DNA of 64,000 nucleotides from Utricularia gibba. Its lineage: Eukaryota; Streptophyta; Magnoliopsida; Lamiales; Lentibulariaceae. The stretch spans positions 124,001-188,000 of the forward strand of contig NEEC01000031.1 of assembly GCA_002189035.1 (NCBI GenBank), in the 5' to 3' direction. The notes below the pieces were generated by a model. That model worked only from the letters and a program-made list of their open reading frames with translations, made no database searches and was not told the DNA's origin. This document shows positions 11,805 to 22,691 of the stretch, one piece after another. Positions within the stretch are counted from its first letter, which is position 1, and each line of letters begins with the position of its first letter. The position numbers were made by a program, and so were the translations under genes.

Positions 11805-12494
11805 CATTGGCACCCAAGCAAAAGTCCATGTGTTCCACGTTCTTGAGATGAAGGGAGCTGATGTCTGTACATGATTCACAGGCTTGTTCCACTCTGTAGT
11901 TCCAGGTTAGAGTCAGATGTAAATGATACGTTTACAGTTGCTTTAGGGGATTGCTTTTGGACTAGTGATAATCTTGTAATGAAACAACGAAAAAATAAGT
12001 TTGAGACAGAACCAGTATAATATTTTGAGAATGGAATTGCAAAATATTTTTATAGGAGTGAAATGGTATACATTTAAATTAGTTTAAAAAAAAAAAGAAG
12101 ATATGTGAAAATTTAAATGGAGAGCGTCGTCTGAGAAGCCAACGGACGGTTGTAAGCGCCACGCGGTGGTTGTCCAAAGATGATGGAATTCGAAGCTTTT
12201 TTGGACCGTCGGTTTTGATATGAATCGATTGTTTATGCCACAGATATTCCCATCTCTTTACTTGACAAATGGACGTCCGTATTCCGATTCTTGTGTGCTT
12301 TTGAGAAGAATCTACTTTTCCCGCCTTTAAATTTGTGTTGTCCTCATCTTTTCTATTGAAGATCTGATGAACGCAATCTCGTAATGCCGTTTTCTCGGGA
12401 AAGGTGGGATTTTAGAAAAGGCATGGAGCGTTTTAGGATGAAGGTGTGATCTTTTTTTTAGCCTGTTGAGGGAGTGCATGTCAGAAACAACAAT
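11805..12494. other. intergenic region, USP-kinase / folate transporter
   Basis: This contains the kinase 3' UTR (to about 12060, AT-rich) and then the promoter and 5' leader of the transporter gene. I see no gene and no strong motif beyond short A/T runs near 12085. Confidence 0.5.
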
Positions 12495-13956
12495 ATGGGT
12501 GATTTTCTCCAGAACGAAATCTCCAGGAATCGGAAATTGTTGCTGGGAATCGGGTTTTGGGTGCAGGGGATGAGATGCTTCCCATGGATGGTTGTCAATT
12601 TCTTCCTCAAAGATGGGCTGAGAGTGGATCCTTCCACCCTTCAAATCCTTCAGAATTCGGCTAACTTGCCCATGGTGGCGAAGCCTTTGTACGGCATAAT
12701 CTCTGATTCATGTTACATCTTTGGCCAGCACCGCGTTCCTTATCTAGCATTAGGAGGTTCGTTTTCCCCTTCTGATTCAATGCATTTCTTTGAAATATAT
12801 ATCGACTTCTGATTGCGTTTTGATAAGAATTCCGAATCAGTTTGGAATGAGCATTACAATATGTTGATGGTTCTAACTCGTTTGGGATCTGATATGAACA
12901 AGTAATACAGCCCTTTTACAGGCAGTTTCATGGATAGCAATTGCAGCTTTGGCTGGATCGGGCATTTCATTCTTTTGGATCACCTTTTATCTACTTCTGG
13001 GCAATCTTGGTGCATCCATAGTGGAGGTTGCGAACGATGCGATGGTTGCAGAGACGGCGAAGGCGCAAACTTCTTCGAAAAGCCCCGCATCAGGAGGCCT
13101 GCAGTCATTCGTTTGGATGGCCTCGTCGATCGGCGGAGTTTTGGGAAGTTTCATTGGTGGCTTCTTCATCAACCAGTTCTCTCCACGGATGATGTTTTTC
13201 AGCTACGGAATTCTGCTCTGTTTGCAGTTCTTGGTGACTTCATTCATTCGTGAGAGCACTCTAGACCTTCCCAAAAGCTCGAAAAAACTCAGCTTCGATG
13301 CACAACTTGCTGAACTCGCAGCTGCGCTGAAGCAACCAGAGATTCTAAAACCGGTGCTGTGGTTTGCTTTCTCTTATGCCGTTATCCCAGCCTTAACAGG
13401 GACCATGTTTTATTACCAAACTCAGCATTTGAAGATGGAATCATCGCTGCTCGGAATCTCAAAGGTGTTTGGGCAGGCAGCGATGCTGTCATGGGGCATT
13501 GTCTACAACCACCGTCTCAAGTCCATATCTTCAAGGAAGCTTATCACGGCGGTGCAACTCTGCATGGCGATTTTCATGATCTCTGATTACCTCTTCGTCA
13601 ACGGAGTGTTTCGCCATCTCGGAGTTTCCGATTCGGCGTATGTTATCGTCTTCTCAGGCTTGCTGGAGGTTCTCTACTTCTTCAAGATCCTCCCCTTCAG
13701 TGTTCTGATGGCAAAGCTTTGCCCTCCGGGATGCGAAGGCTCCATCATGGCATTCGTCATGTCCGCCGTGGCACTAGCGTTTATCGTAAGTGGTTATCTC
13801 GGCGTTGCCTTAGCTTCGTATGTTGGAGTCACCGGAGACGATTTCTCCGGCTTGCCTCGAGCCCTTCTGATACAGGTGGCCTGCACTCTTCTCCCTCTCC
13901 GGTGGTCGAACTGGATACCCGATGACCCTCTACCCAAAGAGAAGAAGATGGAATAG
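12495..13956 (+). CDS. folate-biopterin transporter family (MFS, BT1/FBT) membrane protein
   Basis: Two exons (12495-12756, 12926-13956) give 430 residues. The N-terminal motif GFWVQGMRCFPWMVVNFFLKD and the following SANLPMVAKPLYGIISD segment are typical of the plant folate-biopterin transporter family. At least ten hydrophobic helices follow, including a long Gly/Ser-rich segment (MASSIGGVLGSFIGGFFI). The family moves folates or pterins across membranes; the Arabidopsis plastid member At2g32040 transports folate, most other plant members are untested. No clear transit peptide is seen, so the membrane is uncertain. Splicing G|TT gives YLALGVSWIA and is supported by the cag acceptor at 12923-12925. 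The 3' end is only 243 bp from the next start codon. Confidence 0.88.
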
Positions 13957-14199
13957 GAATGAAGAGAGATCTGTATGTAGTCCACACCTTGATTCCTTCT
14001 TCCATGTACATACACACCAGTCAGCATTTTCATAGAAATGATTGCATTTTTATATAAAAATTCGTTTCTAATAGAGTTCATAGCAATGCCACCCCATGCA
14101 GTCGATGGGAAATCGCCACGTGTTTGCTTCGGTGTGTTGATCGATTTGCAGGAGTATGATATCGTAATCCTGTCCTGTTGTTTGTCGCCGAATTGGAGG

Positions 14200-17041
14200 A
14201 TGAATTCAGAGGGCTTGTTAGCTTCAGCTGCCATCAACGTCGGCTTGGCTCTATTCATCCTCATACTCTTTTCCATCCTCAGAAACTACCCTTCTTTCGC
14301 TCCTATTTACCATGGCCGTCGCCTTTCCCACCACCGCCGCGCCGGCGCGGCTTCCTCCCTCCGCGGAGGGCTCGGTTTGGTGCCGTCGGTCGGGTGGATA
14401 CGCCGCGGCGTCGTCGTCACGGAGGACGAGATTCTTGATTCTTGTGGGCTTGATGTGCTCATCTTCCTAAGGCTCTTCAAGTTTGGGTGAGAACATGAAA
14501 ATTGCCATGGTGAAAATTACTAGCTCAGCTGATTGGAAGCGTCGTCCACAGGATTCGATTCTTCGTTGTATGCTCTGCGATCGGATTGTTGATATTGCTT
14601 CCACTCAACTATGCAGCTGGGCGCCCAACTGCACCGAAATGGAATTACTCCATGGATGCTTTCACCATATCGAACATCGATGAAGGCTCCAACTGGCAAG
14701 TTCTACTTGTGTTCTTGTGCCATTTTGTTTCAACTCTTTATCAGTTGATGTGCTTCAATGTCACCTTGTTTTCCGTGATCAAAAGCCTTTGGGTGCATTG
14801 TGCCTGCTTGTACGGCTTGTCTTGCTATGGACTGTACATGCTCTACAAGGTAGCTCATGTTCCTCAGCACTTGTTTGCCTCCAATATATGTTCACAGTGC
14901 CTGCATCTTCTTCTTTTGGTAATGTCTTTCGCTTAGGAATATGATGCTGCTTTGCTAGAGAGGATTCATCAGCTTCATGTTTTGCGACATGATCCGAATC
15001 AATTCACTGTTTTGGTTCGGGAAATCCCATTATGTGAGGAACACAATGCCCGTGATTGTGCGATAGACCACTTCTTCTCAAAGTATCATCCACACTCATA
15101 CCAGTCTTACCAGATCCTGTATGATGGAAGGGATGTTGACAAGCTATTGGTTGGTTCCTTGCAATTTTTCTGTTCTGGAGCTGTTTAGTCTGCCTGCTTT
15201 TCTGATAATGTAATTGATCTGTTAACAGAGCAATGCCAAGACCATTACAAGAAAAATCAAGGAGCTGAGGCAGAATTCATTCCATGAAACAACATATGGT
15301 GACCCCCCTTTGTTGGGATCCTCGAAAAATGAAGCACAGATAGAGAAGCAGAAAGAAGCTCTTCAAAGACTTGTTCGTGATCTACGGGTGTTGCAGAGCA
15401 AACAGCAGCTCCAACAGAAGGCAAAATGCCATCTTTCTTTCTCCATTTTACAGTTACAGCGGCTAACTTTCTTATACATTCTGTTTGCAGGAGTTACCTG
15501 TTGCATTCGTCACGTTTAAATCACGGTGGGGAGCTGCTCTGGCAGCTCAATCTCAGCAGATTCCTAATCCCACTGTATGGGTTACTGAGATGGCTCCAGA
15601 GCCGAGAGATGTTCTGTGGAGAAACTTATCGATTCCCTACAGATACCTCCCCCTTTGTAAACTCGGTGTGTATATAGCTGCCTCTTTGCTCACAATCTTC
15701 TTCGCAGTCCCGGTGACTGCTGTTCAGGGGATAGCGAAGTTTGAGAGCCTGAAGAATTGGTTTCCTCCTGCCATGGCAGTACAGCTTATGTAAGTAAGAC
15801 ACTGCAACCTTGCCTAGGTGCTTCATTCTACTGATAAGTGTTCCCCTCCTCCACTCTTATAAGACCGGGAGTGAGGTCTGTTGTTACAGGATATCTTCCG
15901 AGTGCTATACTGAATGGATTCGTGTATGTGGTTCCCTTTGCTATGATACAGTTGGCCAAGTTTGCAGGCTATGTATCAAAGAGCAGGAAGGATATAAAGG
16001 CATGCAACATGGTGTTCTATTTCCTCGTTGGGAATGTCTTCTTCTTAACTCTTCTGTCAGGATCCTTGCTGGATCAAATTGGTGAGACCTTCATCCACCC
16101 GAAAGATGTTCCCAGTCGTCTCGCCAGAGCAGCTTCTGCTCAAGTACATCAACACTTCTACTTGGTTGCTGCTTGTTGTATGTATGGTATGATCCACTTT
16201 GGCCACTCACTCACCTTCTTCTTACCTCAGGCAGACTTCTTCCTGACATACATCTTAACAAACGGCCTGTGTGGGTTCTCTCTGGAGATTCTTCAGCCTG
16301 GATTACTCATGTGGGATGCAATGAAGTCGCATATATGGCACCGTGGGAAGCCCAAACAGCCCTACCTCTATTCGCTGCCGTATTACCGGATTATCCCATA
16401 TGTCGCACTTTGCACTCTGATAGGGATGGTGTACGCTGTTGTTTCACCGTTGATCCTTCCCATTCTGGTAGCATATTACTGTATTGGCTACGTTGTCTTC
16501 GTTAACCAGGTAACCAGATCAAGCACAAGATGCACATCAGCCCTCGCTGCCTCTGTGATTCTGATGCTGAATCTTGCAATTTTCCAGGTTCAAGAAGTCT
16601 ACACAACTACCTACGAAACATGCGGCCAGTACTGGCCGTACATGCACCACTACATCCTTGTGTCGATCGTCATCATGCAGATAACGATGATCGGGCTGTT
16701 CGGTCTGAAGTCTAAGCCGGCGGCATCGTTTGCGATTATACCTCTCTTGGTATTCACCCTGCTCTTTGGTGAATACTGCAGAACTCGTTTCCTTCCAACG
16801 TTCTTCAAGTGCTCGGTCAAGGTAGCGTCTGGATGAATTCAGGCATGTTACTGGAACTTCCATATGGTGCTCAGAGGATGCTGTTGGCTTGTAGGATGCC
16901 AGAGACAGGGACGAGCATGATGAGAAGAGGGATTTGATCGAAGCCAATGTCCAGAATGCTCTTGATGCCTACTGCCCTCCATGTCTAAAGCCTCTGGATA
17001 TCCAACAGGAGGAGGAGGAGGAGTCACATGCTGCGTTTTAA
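14200..17041 (+). CDS. OSCA/CSC1-type hyperosmolality-gated, mechanosensitive channel
   Basis: Ten exons (14200-14486, 14552-14695, 14786-14849, 14937-15149, 15229-15420, 15491-15789, 15864-16143, 16231-16509, 16588-16821, 16895-17041) give 712 residues. N-terminal MNSEGLLASAAINVGLAL is helix M0. Then come VTEDEILDSCGLD and LFKFG, the cytosolic RNA-recognition-like domain (FTVLVREIP, LPVAFVTFKSRWGAALAAQ), and a C-terminal 7TM core (YLPSAILNGFVYVVP, LPYYRIIPYVALCTLIG). It resembles the OSCA2 clade (At3g54510-like). The family forms dimeric Ca2+-permeable channels opened by membrane tension. Odd points: introns 14696-14785 and 15421-15490 have GC donors. Introns 16144-16230 and 16510-16587 are 3n long and free of stops. 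The last exon adds an acidic tail. Confidence 0.92.
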
Positions 17042-17206
17042 ACTTGCAGGTATACTGAGATTTTCTCTAGAAGGCTTATGCACACACACACAGACGGAGG
17101 TGATTCATTACAAGGAAGCACAATTCTTCATAAAAGAGATAATGTAAGCCAAGTGAACAGCACCTCTTACTCTGAAACGACAATGGAGTTTGCTGCCATT
17201 GATCAG

Positions 17207-18034
17207 CTACAAGCAGCAAAGCGGGCACTTTACTAAGCCATTTTCGTTGCACTCGATGCATCTCCTTGGTTGCTCTTCATCTTCATCATACACTTTTCGA
17301 CTGCCATCGCAGTTTGTGCAAGGAATAAACCGGATGCCGTCGCAGGCTTCACAGGGCTTCGATGGCATCAAAGGCAGGCCTTTGATCAGTCTCACGAGCT
17401 CATCGTTCTCGTGCAATTGCCTGATCACGTCGGCGCCGCCGATGTATTTCCCCTTGATGAACACCTGAGGTAAACAGACATTGGTTTCCCCGAGGACTCT
17501 CTGCAGCTCCTTCCTGTAGCCAATGTCCATTGATATATCTCGTTCATCGAGATTCACTCGAAGCCCACGGAAAATCATGCGGATACTTTGGCAATCCTGG
17601 AACGTTTTCCTTATCCCACGGAGACTAGTGAAATAAACAACAACCCTATCCTCCGTCCCCGGCAGCCGGAACAGACACTCCGGCTGCGTAAAAATGATGC
17701 TCTTAGGCGACAACGCAGATGAACCCGGTGCCGTCAACAAATTTTTCGACGATTTGGAGAGCGAGAGCGAATCCGGAGATCTAATACTGGTATTCGGATC
17801 CTCGAAGATGGAGCATAATTGGCGTACCTTCCCCCTCAAAGTATTCCCGGCCGCGACCATGGAACCAATAGAGGAGCTGTAGAAACTCTTGAAAGAGGTA
17901 CTCCGCTGCAAGGCCGGCGAATTACACAGATCGTACAAGGGCCTACCGGTAAATTTCACCGAGGTACCGATCTCGGTTTCATCGCCTAGGGTTTTCTCTT
18001 GGTGTTGCATCAATGGTTTCTTGCCATCCGCCAT
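17207..18034 (-). CDS. glutaredoxin-domain protein with C-terminal CxxC zinc-binding region
   Basis: A single exon encodes 275 residues. After a Ser-rich, probably disordered N-terminus (1-125), a glutaredoxin fold starts at VVVYFTSLRGIRKTF and includes DISMD, LPQVFIKGKYIGGADVI and a C-terminal helix. The usual CPYC active site is replaced by SLRGIRKTFQDC, so dithiol oxidoreductase activity is doubtful. The C-terminus carries four CxxC pairs (CEACDG, CTNCDG, CIECNENG, CPLCC), like a DnaJ-type zinc finger. This combination is known in plant proteins related to animal GRXCR1 (e.g. At3g57070, At5g39865). The role is not established. It converges on the OSCA gene with 165 bp between stops. Confidence 0.88.
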   Translation of the reverse strand: MADGKKPLMQHQEKTLGDETEIGTSVKFTGRPLYDLCNSPALQRSTSFKSFYSSSIGSMVAAGNTLRGKVRQLCSIFEDPNTSIRSPDSLSLSKSSKNLLTAPGSSALSPKSIIFTQPECLFRLPGTEDRVVVYFTSLRGIRKTFQDCQSIRMIFRGLRVNLDERDISMDIGYRKELQRVLGETNVCLPQVFIKGKYIGGADVIRQLHENDELVRLIKGLPLMPSKPCEACDGIRFIPCTNCDGSRKVYDEDEEQPRRCIECNENGLVKCPLCCL

Positions 18035-18902
18035 GGAGACCCAATCGCCCTCAGGAGAACAGAATCCAAAGGCTCAGCAGCGCAGCTGGGGGAAGACGAA
18101 GCGCAGGCGGGCGCACAAATCGGTCGGTCGGTTTGCTTTACGAGAAAGAAAAGTAGTCCTGAATTCCACGAAGAACGCGTCTGATCAAAATGCCTCAGCG
18201 ATTGCTCTAATGTAATGTCGAGTCTGGAGGGACGGACACGCACGAACACCGTGGGTAGGTGTTAGGGGATGTGGTCCCCGCCTACCCCCTTCTTAATGTC
18301 GTGTTAATAATTAATTGACTACTGATGTTAGTTATAACCCCCCCGCGTTAAGTCAACAATATTCTGTAGACATAATATGATTTGGGATTATTGAAAACCC
18401 TACACCTAAATTCATTGGAGCCCCCCCTCCCTTCTTATGCTTTTAATGAATTTCATTAATGAATTATTTTAATAAATTTCATTAATGAATCTTGAATGCT
18501 ACTCATAAAGATACTGCATGTTATTTAATTTTCATGATTTTATGATTTTAATTAAATGATTACCTTATTCAGTTTATAGTCAATGTGAGATTCAATATAT
18601 ATGCGTCTAGATATTTGAGTTTTCAAGCATTGGAGTTTATTGAGTAATTAAGAAAGGTGTTTTGCTGATCACCATCAATTTTGAAAATCCATGTTTGCTT
18701 CTCTATCTATTTGGGCTTGGGCTTTACTAGGCGTTATTTTCCTAAGCTGTCCACCGCAGAATTGGGCTTCGGGTGGTTACTCAAGGCCCATTTCCTGAAG
18801 ATAGGGCTCAAGTCACTAGTGACGATAATCGATAGCTGCCGGAAGAGGGGAGGGGGGTTTTGCCGGTGAGGGAGGGAGGGATACTTGAGGTCGTTCCGAA
18901 GG
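18035..18902. other. bidirectional intergenic region, GRX-like / RPS1
   Basis: This 868-bp divergent spacer serves the glutaredoxin-like gene (-) and nuclear rps1 (+). Two perfect 12-bp palindromes TTCATTAATGAA lie at 18452-18463 and 18478-18489. Four Site II elements (TGGGCT at 18712, 18718 and 18763; GGCCCA at 18785) lie close to rps1. C-runs are present near 18340 and 18421. No gene was seen. Confidence 0.6.
18712..18790 (+). promoter_or_regulatory. cluster of four Site II (TGGGCY) elements upstream of rps1
   Basis: The sequence TGGGCTTGGGCT (18712-18723) is a direct doublet; another TGGGCT is at 18763-18768 and GGCCCA (reverse TGGGCC) at 18785-18790. Site II elements bind TCP factors and are enriched in plant promoters of ribosomal-protein and mitochondrial-protein genes. 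All lie within 191 bp upstream of the rps1 start. Confidence 0.6.
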
Positions 18903-19517
18903 ATGAGTGGATACATGAGCCGGTTGTTTGCGAGGTCCAATTCGAGTGTCCTGCTTCAGAGCGGAAACGCTCTGGAAGCCAAAGTGGTGCGTTTAAAGGA
19001 TCAAATGTACCTCGTCGATGCAGGTATCGGCCGGCCAAGAATCGCTACTCAGGAAGAGCTGATCAAGCCCCCAAACGCTGACGGCGCTGCCCCGTTCAGG
19101 ACTCGGGTAGGGTACCTAAAGCCGTCGAACAAGGATTCGCCGGTGAAAAATCTTCTCTTGCAACGCTGCTTCGCGGATTTGGTCACTGGCGACCCCAGGA
19201 CTAAGCAACAGGCGGCGGTCCGGTTCGAGAACATGGTTGGGGACGAGGATGCTGCCGCCGGTGACGAGCAGCCGCTCCTCCTTCCACGGCGATTCCGAAA
19301 AACTAGGGCTTTGATGGAACTGCAGAATGCGTTCAAGGCTCATAGGAAAGTGAAGGGCTTTGTAGCTGAGAAAGTTCGTGGTGGCTATACCATCGGAATT
19401 GCAGGTTATCTTGCGTTTCTTCCCGCGCGTCAGTCGTTTATCGGAAGAGTTACCCACGATCGGTTCATGATCGAAAGCATTAAAGGGAAGAAAATCATTC
19501 TTAGCCGCGGAGGATGA
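18903..19517 (+). CDS. RPS1: mitochondrial ribosomal protein S1 (bS1m), nuclear-encoded
   Basis: One exon encodes 204 residues. The protein follows mitochondrial rps1 of plants: MSGYMSRLFARSNSSVLLQ, SGNALEAKVVRLKDQ, DAGIGRPRI, then LLLPRRFRKTRALMELQNAF, KGFVAEKVRGGYTIGIAGYL, FLPARQ and DRFMIESI. In many land plants this gene is mitochondrial. Here it sits among nuclear genes with nuclear spacers, which indicates transfer to the nucleus. There is no long N-terminal presequence; the short basic, Ser-rich N-terminus may itself direct import. An alternative would be a non-functional mitochondrial insertion, but the intact frame and the Site II promoter argue against that. Start chosen at the first ATG (18903); a second ATG at 18915 is possible. 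Confidence 0.85.
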   Translation: MSGYMSRLFARSNSSVLLQSGNALEAKVVRLKDQMYLVDAGIGRPRIATQEELIKPPNADGAAPFRTRVGYLKPSNKDSPVKNLLLQRCFADLVTGDPRTKQQAAVRFENMVGDEDAAAGDEQPLLLPRRFRKTRALMELQNAFKAHRKVKGFVAEKVRGGYTIGIAGYLAFLPARQSFIGRVTHDRFMIESIKGKKIILSRGG

Positions 19518-22500
19518 GTCGCCGATCCTTTCTTCGGTTGATCTCAGGTTAGAGGGTGAATTTATATCCCTGTTGAGCTTTGCTTTGTGCTTTCATGTTC
19601 ATACGTTGAGCAAGGTGTGGCTGTACACTGGGATTTTCTGGATGAAATGAGGATACTGCAATATGGCTTACAGTGCATCATTCATTTGATAGTTCAAATG
19701 TAATAAAAAAACTGATGATCTTAAGCACCCAGTAGTCGACTAGTCATCCTTTAGACGATACTTTTTGTAAGGGCAAAGATGATGTGTATTGACATGAAGT
19801 ACATGAAATGAACGCAGGGGTAGGTATGGATATTTCATTGTTGAAGGTTAAGTTACGATTGTCCTTAAGCTAGCTGTTCGTATTTCTCAAGTTGGATGCA
19901 TTTCTAGATGATATTGTGAATTAGACAACACTCTGCACATCTTGTTCATTCTGAGGCACTCACGTCCATAACTTGTTAAATCCTTGCAGATTGACAGGAC
20001 GAAGGAAATGAAACAGTAATTAACCGACCGTTGAATGCTTTGGTTTTGCAAGAGTACAATTTTCTGCTTCTGGGATTGTAATGACATTAATAAGCTCTTG
20101 TCCTGAGGCCTGATACAGGCCATCCTGACACGGAATGATACCTCGAAAGGAAAAATAGAAGGTTTTGATTGTGTGTTTGTTCAAATTGCCCTTCTCAAAA
20201 TCAAGTCCGACAGCAGATAGCAATGGTGTCACTGATAGCAGCAACTTGACTGTTTATCGGATTGTATGGATGAATTTGCATGTTATATCAAGTCCGCCCC
20301 AACCGTGATCGTATGGATCTTCGCCGTTCATCCGGTCCGATGGCCAAATGGGTCCATCCTCAACTTGCGCCGATGGAGAAGGGAAGCATCCAAAGGGGAC
20401 TGGCCAGCAGCAGCCCATGTGAAGGAAAGCGCCACATTCATTTTGTCAAACGTAGCTGCAGTTCTCTGCTTACACGTGTTGACTTCACCTTGAGCATTCA
20501 TAATGAACTATTTGCCTTGAAGCACTTGCCCCCACCCCACCCCATCCCTCCGCTTTAATGCTTCCCTATTCAGATCTGTACAAACAGAAAGGAGGCAGTG
20601 GAAGAAATGCATTGCAAGCAGGCAGCATAAACCCCAGCTCCACCGTAACATGGGGCACTAACCCGAGATCAGATCACTCAGGGCGGGGTTTAGTTTAATG
20701 GCGCGATGAGACTGAGAGTGCGTGTCCATGTCCAAGAGGGGAGACAAGGGTCGGTATCCAGCAGGATTCGCGGGATATGGCGGGTTTCTTAGAAGGATTA
20801 TTATTGCACTCCTCTCCTCTTCTCTTCTCCCCCATTTTGGTTCTACCCCTCTGAGTCTGCTCTGCTGCCCTATCCCTGTCCCTATCTCTATCCCTATCTC
20901 CTTCTAATATCCCATCCCACTCCCACTCCACAGTACACAGTCCACACAACAACACACACACACACCCTCCCTCCTCCACCACCATCCATCTACGCAGCGC
21001 AGGTTCCAACCTCCAACATTCCAATCCTCGCTAGTGTTACTGCATCCTTTGGGGATTGGATGGAGACTAGATGGGAGGAGGAGGGAAATGACGAGACTGC
21101 CCCATTGGTGTCTGTCTGTCTGTTTCGTCGGTCTTCCCTGCGCTGCCCTCCCTGCAGTGCAGGTGTTGTCCCTGCAGTTTCAGCTGCCTGCTTGCAGTTT
21201 CCTCTCTCTCCCCCTCTCTCCCTGTCATCACGTGCTTCCCACATGATGCCAGAGGGAGCAACCCCTCTGCCCCCTCTTCCCCGGCGGCCCCACCGGCAAA
21301 ATGGAATGCGAAGCCACTCCCCAAGCAGCCAACAAACACCACACAAATCCCATATGCATTATGATGCATCATACACAGCATATCCTGAAGCAATAATAAT
21401 AAAAAAAAAGAAATGGCACTCGCCAACAAATAGTGACAATATTCATTATTCCTGGGTCGAAGAGACAAACCAGACTTTCGTGAGGGGAAGGAAATCAGGT
21501 TACGTGCTCCTTTTCTGTTCACATTTTGCAAGTATTTTTTTTTCTTTTTATTTTTACGGTGTATGAAAATCATAAGATAAGAAAAAGGGTGGCCACGTGG
21601 CAGAGGGGGTGGGGAGGATGACGTCATCATTCCGGCAGGCAACAGCGACGGTTTTATTTGAAATAGGATTTCACCCCACAACTCCCAGTCCGAATCCTTT
21701 TTCAACTTGTGCTTTTTTCAAATCCCCCCTCTCACGTCTCTTTCTCGTCTGCCTCCACTCTTCTGTCTGTCATGTCTGCTTACCCCCACCCCCATCCCAC
21801 TCATTAATGGCTCCTACACCATCGCTACCCGCACACAAGAAAAAGAAAATCCTCTCGTACGCCTCTGCTTCAACATGTAACTCTCCTTCATCATCATTAG
21901 AAGAAAGAAAAAAGAGATGGCGTGGGGTAAATACAATTGACTGTTACTGGGAAAGAAAATGAACAAGACTGTGTTGGGGTGAGCTTACGAGTGGGTGGCG
22001 AGTGAAAGAGCTCTCCGGCCATGTGTTGCATCATGATTAGTGGGTGATTATGGGGCGTTTAATGAGCAGATTCTTGAAAAGTTTAGGTCTAGTTAATGGT
22101 ACATTGAGGGGGAGGTCAGTCACGCACTCGTGCACCCTTGGGAACATCAACGAAACCGATGACGAAGCGCCAGTCAAAGCATGGGGTACTGTTCTCCTCT
22201 GTTGCAAATTTTAAATGCGATTTCACTCGTTAATCACCAACTGGATCTTGCTTGCGTCTTCCCTTGTCCTGGGGTAGTATGTATATTTCTTCTATCTCAA
22301 ATAAGCAACACAGCTCGGGTCCTCGCCTGTCAAGATCTTACTCTGCGAGCAGCTTGCTTACTTGATGTGGTCTGAATGCATGTTGTGGCCACACATCCCT
22401 ACTTTTTTCACAGCTGAGCGCACTACGCAAACTAGTAAATCGAATTTAATTATGCACGAGGACATGGTCTGTGGTTAAAGAGGCCAACGCTTGGGCAGAA

Positions 22501-22691
22501 TAACCATTATGCTGCTTTGCCACCGGTACTCACACTCCCCCACGTCCCTATGTGTGTATATATGCTGATGTGCAGACAGTGCGGCCACAGACCGGTGAAG
22601 GGTAAACACGAAGGCAAAGAGAGCAATCATCATCTCTCACAGCACCCAAACCCGAAAATCCCAGCCTCTCTTTCTTCTCCTCCTCTGCTCA
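19518..22691. other. 3.2-kb gene-free region upstream of WIP factor
   Basis: The first ~700 bp probably hold the rps1 3' UTR. The middle (20780-21300) is strongly pyrimidine-rich with CT and CCCTAT-like runs. An ACGTG-type element (gccacgtgg) lies at 21591-21599 and a TATA-like TATATA near 22557. Open frames here are low-complexity and mutually overlapping. I recognise no coding gene, tRNA or known miRNA. It is best read as a long promoter of the downstream WIP transcription factor, possibly with a non-coding transcript. Confidence 0.45.

Noticed and set aside
20873-20905. CCCTAT-like hexamers as interstitial telomere repeat
   Set aside because: The unit is CCCTAT with variation, not the plant CCCTAAA; it is part of a general pyrimidine-rich tract.
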